Shown here: piece by piece, positions 5,839-7,207 of the stretch
How positions within the stretch are numbered: the first letter of the stretch is position 1
Layout: the number at the start of each line of letters is the position of its first letter
Assembly: GCA_005885015.1 (NCBI GenBank)
Contig: VAYG01000068.1
Location: 1 to 7,207 of the forward strand
Source of the DNA: Actinomycetota bacterium
GTDB taxonomy: Bacteria; Actinomycetota; UBA4738
Length of the DNA stretch: 7,207 nucleotides
Direction of reading: 5' to 3'
Made by a program: the position numbers and the translations under genes
The notes under the pieces: model-generated
The model's input: only the letters and a program-made list of their open reading frames with translations
The model's database searches: none
What the model was told of the DNA's origin: nothing

Positions 5839-5844
5839 TACACT
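5839..5844 (+). promoter_or_regulatory. -10 element of a leaderless promoter for the DNA glycosylase
   Basis: TACACT (TAnnnT) ends exactly seven bases before the GTG start codon at 5852, the spacing expected when transcription begins at the start codon itself. There is no Shine-Dalgarno between them. No convincing -35 hexamer is present, which is common for leaderless promoters in high-GC bacteria. Confidence 0.6.
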
Positions 5845-5851
5845 CGGACGC

Positions 5852-6688
5852 GTGCCCGAGCTACCCGAGATGCAGGCGCTGGCCGAGCGGCTCCATGAGC
5901 TGCTGGCCGGCGCACGGTTCGAGCGGGTCGAACCTCTGTCGTTCTCGGCCCTCAAGACCGTCTCCCCCGCTCCGGAACTCCTCCCCGGGAAGCGCCTGCT
6001 CAGCACCGGCAGGCGCGGGAAGTTCCTTCGCCTGGACGTCGGGGACGACCTTGCCGTGTTGATCCACCTTTCGCAAGGCGGCCGCATCGATCTCCAGCCG
6101 CGGTCGGTGACTTCCAAACCAAAGGGGGGCGTCGTGCGGTTCCGATTCGACCGGGACCCTGCGGTGCTGGTGAAGGAGTTCGGCACGGAGCGGAAGGCGG
6201 GGTGGTGGATGCTCGGTCCCGGCGACGACGGCCCGCTTGCCAAGCTGGGGCCCGATCCCTTCGCTCCGGAGTTCGCCGAGCTGGTGCGAACCGGATCCGA
6301 CACCGGCAGGATCCACGCCCTGCTTCGGGATCAGCGAACCGTGGCCGGCATCGGGCGCGGCTACTCGGACGACATCCTGCATCGGGCCGGACTGTCCCCC
6401 TACCGGTCGCTGGCCTCGCTCGACGAAGCCGAGCGAGAACGGCTGCTCCATGCAGTCCATTCGGTCTTGACCGAGGCGCTGGAGGCCGAGCGGCGCCGGG
6501 TCGGTGGACTCCCTCCCAAGCTGGGGGACCACTTCACGGTCCACGGCAAGTACGGCACGCCTTGCCCGGTGTGCGGATCCGACCTGCGGCGGGTCTCCTA
6601 TCAGTCCCACGAGGTGACGTACTGCCCACGCTGCCAGACCGGCGGAAAGATCCTGGCGGACCGGAGGCTCTCTCGCCTGATCCGCTAG
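5852..6688 (+). CDS. Divergent Fpg/Nei family DNA glycosylase/AP lyase
   Basis: A 278-residue base-excision-repair enzyme of the MutM (Fpg)/Nei family, which removes oxidised bases and nicks the resulting abasic site. The GTG start gives the required N-terminus PELPE, with the catalytic Pro2 and Glu3. Lys57 is in TGRRGKFLRL, and His72 in IHLSQGGRIDL, where classic Fpg has HLGM-G-L. LGPDPFAPEF (132-141) and LLRDQRTVAGIGRGYSDDILHRAGLSP (157-183) form the helix-two-turn-helix region. The zinc finger has Cys238, 241, 258 and 261 (PCPVCG and YCPRCQ). Differences from classic Fpg: Arg169 replaces the nearly invariant Asn of G-x-GN; the Arg at the zinc-finger hairpin tip is replaced in SHEVTYCP; and a short tail follows the last Cys pair. 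I recall a recurrent actinobacterial clade with these features, so it is probably active with altered lesion preference rather than decayed. A 66-residue gene follows 11 bases later. Confidence 0.93.
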   Translation: MPELPEMQALAERLHELLAGARFERVEPLSFSALKTVSPAPELLPGKRLLSTGRRGKFLRLDVGDDLAVLIHLSQGGRIDLQPRSVTSKPKGGVVRFRFDRDPAVLVKEFGTERKAGWWMLGPGDDGPLAKLGPDPFAPEFAELVRTGSDTGRIHALLRDQRTVAGIGRGYSDDILHRAGLSPYRSLASLDEAERERLLHAVHSVLTEALEAERRRVGGLPPKLGDHFTVHGKYGTPCPVCGSDLRRVSYQSHEVTYCPRCQTGGKILADRRLSRLIR

Positions 6689-6699
6689 GATGCGCCGCC

Positions 6700-6900
6700 A
6701 TGTTCGTCTGGCACTACCTCGACCAGACCGGGGGCGAGCTCGGGGCATCCGATCCATTCCCCGACCAGGACGCCGCCGAGGGATGGATGGGCGAGGCGTG
6801 GCGGGACCTCAGGGACCGGGGGGTGGAGGAGGTCGTGCTGGTCGACGAGCGTCGAAGCCAGCGCGTGTATCGGATGGGGCTGTCGGCGGAGCTGGCGTGA
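6700..6900 (+). CDS. Small conserved-looking protein of unknown function, 66 residues
   Basis: A short soluble protein beginning MFVWHYLDQTGGELGASDPF and rich in acidic residues and Trp, with no signal peptide or membrane segment. A central helix (about 22-40, DQDAAEGWMGEAWRDLRDRG) is followed by strands VEEVVLVDE and QRVYRMGL. The pattern suggests a small alpha/beta fold. I recall similar unnamed proteins of about this length in actinobacteria, but no function. The start at 6700 is supported by AGGA nine bases upstream (6687-6690), which overlaps the stop of the glycosylase gene; the 11-base gap makes one transcript likely. A link to DNA repair would rest only on this neighbourhood. Confidence 0.75.
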   Translation: MFVWHYLDQTGGELGASDPFPDQDAAEGWMGEAWRDLRDRGVEEVVLVDERRSQRVYRMGLSAELA

Positions 6901-6913
6901 CGGGACGGGGCCG

Positions 6914-6947
6914 GCCGGCGACCTAGAGATACTGGCCGCTCGCCGGC
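6914..6947. terminator. Possible bidirectional hairpin between convergent genes
   Basis: GCCGGCGA (6914-6921) and TCGCCGGC (6940-6947) are perfectly complementary, with an 18-base loop. The hairpin spans the end of the GroES-like gene and the 22-base gap to the 66-residue gene. It has no T tract on either side, so a standard intrinsic terminator role is uncertain; GC-rich hairpins without T runs are, however, reported as terminators in high-GC actinobacteria. Confidence 0.35.
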
Positions 6948-7207
6948 TCCTTCCGGTCCGTGGCGGGGGCGATGGCCTGCACGTCGCGCTCGCGGAGGAG
7001 GAGGAACCCCTCCCCGTTCACATCCACTTCGAGGCCCGTCTGCGGGAGGAACAGCACCCAGTCGCCGGTCTTGAGGTTCCTGCTCTCCGGACCGGTCAGG
7101 ACCACCTCGGACCACACGCACCGCTTGATGTGTGGCGCCGCCGTGGCCGGGATGACCAGGCCCGCCTTGGACCTCCGTTCCGTCTCGTCGGGCATCCGGA
7201 CGAGGAG
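6923..7207 (-). CDS. GroES-like co-chaperonin paralogue, 5' end outside window
   Basis: The visible 94 residues belong to the Cpn10/GroES fold. The frame stays open to the window edge and reads LLVRMPDETERRSKAGLVIPATA. LLVR corresponds to the DRVLV-- strand near the GroES N-terminus, so the ATG at 7195 is an internal Met, not the start. AGLVIPATA matches the mobile-loop region (GGIVLP in GroES) that docks on GroEL, although the usual double Gly is Ala-Gly. SEVVLTGPESRNLKTGDWVLFLPQTGLEVDVNGEGFLLLRERDVQAI follows the GroES pattern of V-VG, V-GD-V-F, and EVLI--E-DI-A. A 20-residue extension ends ASGQYL; standard GroES ends soon after the last strand. I recall an actinobacterial second co-chaperonin type with a similar G-x-YL tail. 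Because it is distant from classic GroES and not beside groEL in the usual order, it is probably a paralogue. Confidence 0.85.
   Translation of the reverse strand, partial: LLVRMPDETERRSKAGLVIPATAAPHIKRCVWSEVVLTGPESRNLKTGDWVLFLPQTGLEVDVNGEGFLLLRERDVQAIAPATDRKEPASGQYL

Noticed and set aside
5800..6303. Long N-terminal extension of the SLH-NlpC/P60 protein
   Set aside because: It is antisense to the glycosylase gene and would bury the signal peptide, so the start at 5799 is preferred.
1..7207. A new defence, mobile or secondary-metabolism system
   Set aside because: All genes fit chaperone, repair, small-molecule or cell-wall families. No transposase, integrase, nuclease/ATPase pair, CRISPR repeats or attachment sites were seen.

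Overview
This window is very GC-rich, and its genes use mostly G or C at third codon positions. The protein families point to an actinobacterium, probably an uncultured lineage: a coiled-coil plus NlpC/P60 hydrolase of the RipA/RipC/CwlO kind, a divergent Fpg/Nei glycosylase, a 4-helix membrane protein and a GroES-like paralogue. The lineage is an inference from family resemblance, since no rRNA or other phylogenetic marker is complete here. I see no mobile element, tRNA, rRNA or CRISPR array. The content looks like ordinary chromosomal housekeeping and cell-envelope DNA.

Layout from left to right. (1) The 3' two thirds of a groEL gene (+), broken by a frameshift near base 485 that looks like a small deletion, and followed by a strong terminator hairpin. 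(2) A small 4-helix membrane protein (-). (3) A divergent pair of overlapping genes (+): an FMN/F420-type split-barrel protein and an inositol-monophosphatase-family phosphatase. (4) A secreted coiled-coil NlpC/P60 peptidoglycan hydrolase (-), with a consensus-like promoter and a perfect hairpin at the predicted 5' end of its mRNA. (5) A short stand-alone receiver domain (+) that has lost several conserved phosphorylation-site residues. (6) A second secreted NlpC/P60 protein, with S-layer-homology-like repeats (-). (7) A divergent Fpg/Nei DNA glycosylase (+) followed closely by a conserved-looking 66-residue protein (+). (8) The 3' part of a GroES-like gene (-) that runs off the right edge.

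The densest functional theme is the cell envelope: two differently built NlpC/P60 proteins flank a degenerate receiver over bases 2985-5799. A second theme is regulatory. Three plus-strand genes have a TAnnnT -10-like hexamer 7-11 bases before the start codon and no clear Shine-Dalgarno, which fits leaderless or near-leaderless transcription. The membrane-protein gene, by contrast, has a textbook Shine-Dalgarno. I found no clearly new defence or mobile system. The items most worth a second look are the groEL lesion, the degenerate receiver between two wall hydrolases, the promoter/hairpin pair at 4060-4112, and the 13-bp palindrome over the start of the SLH-NlpC/P60 gene.
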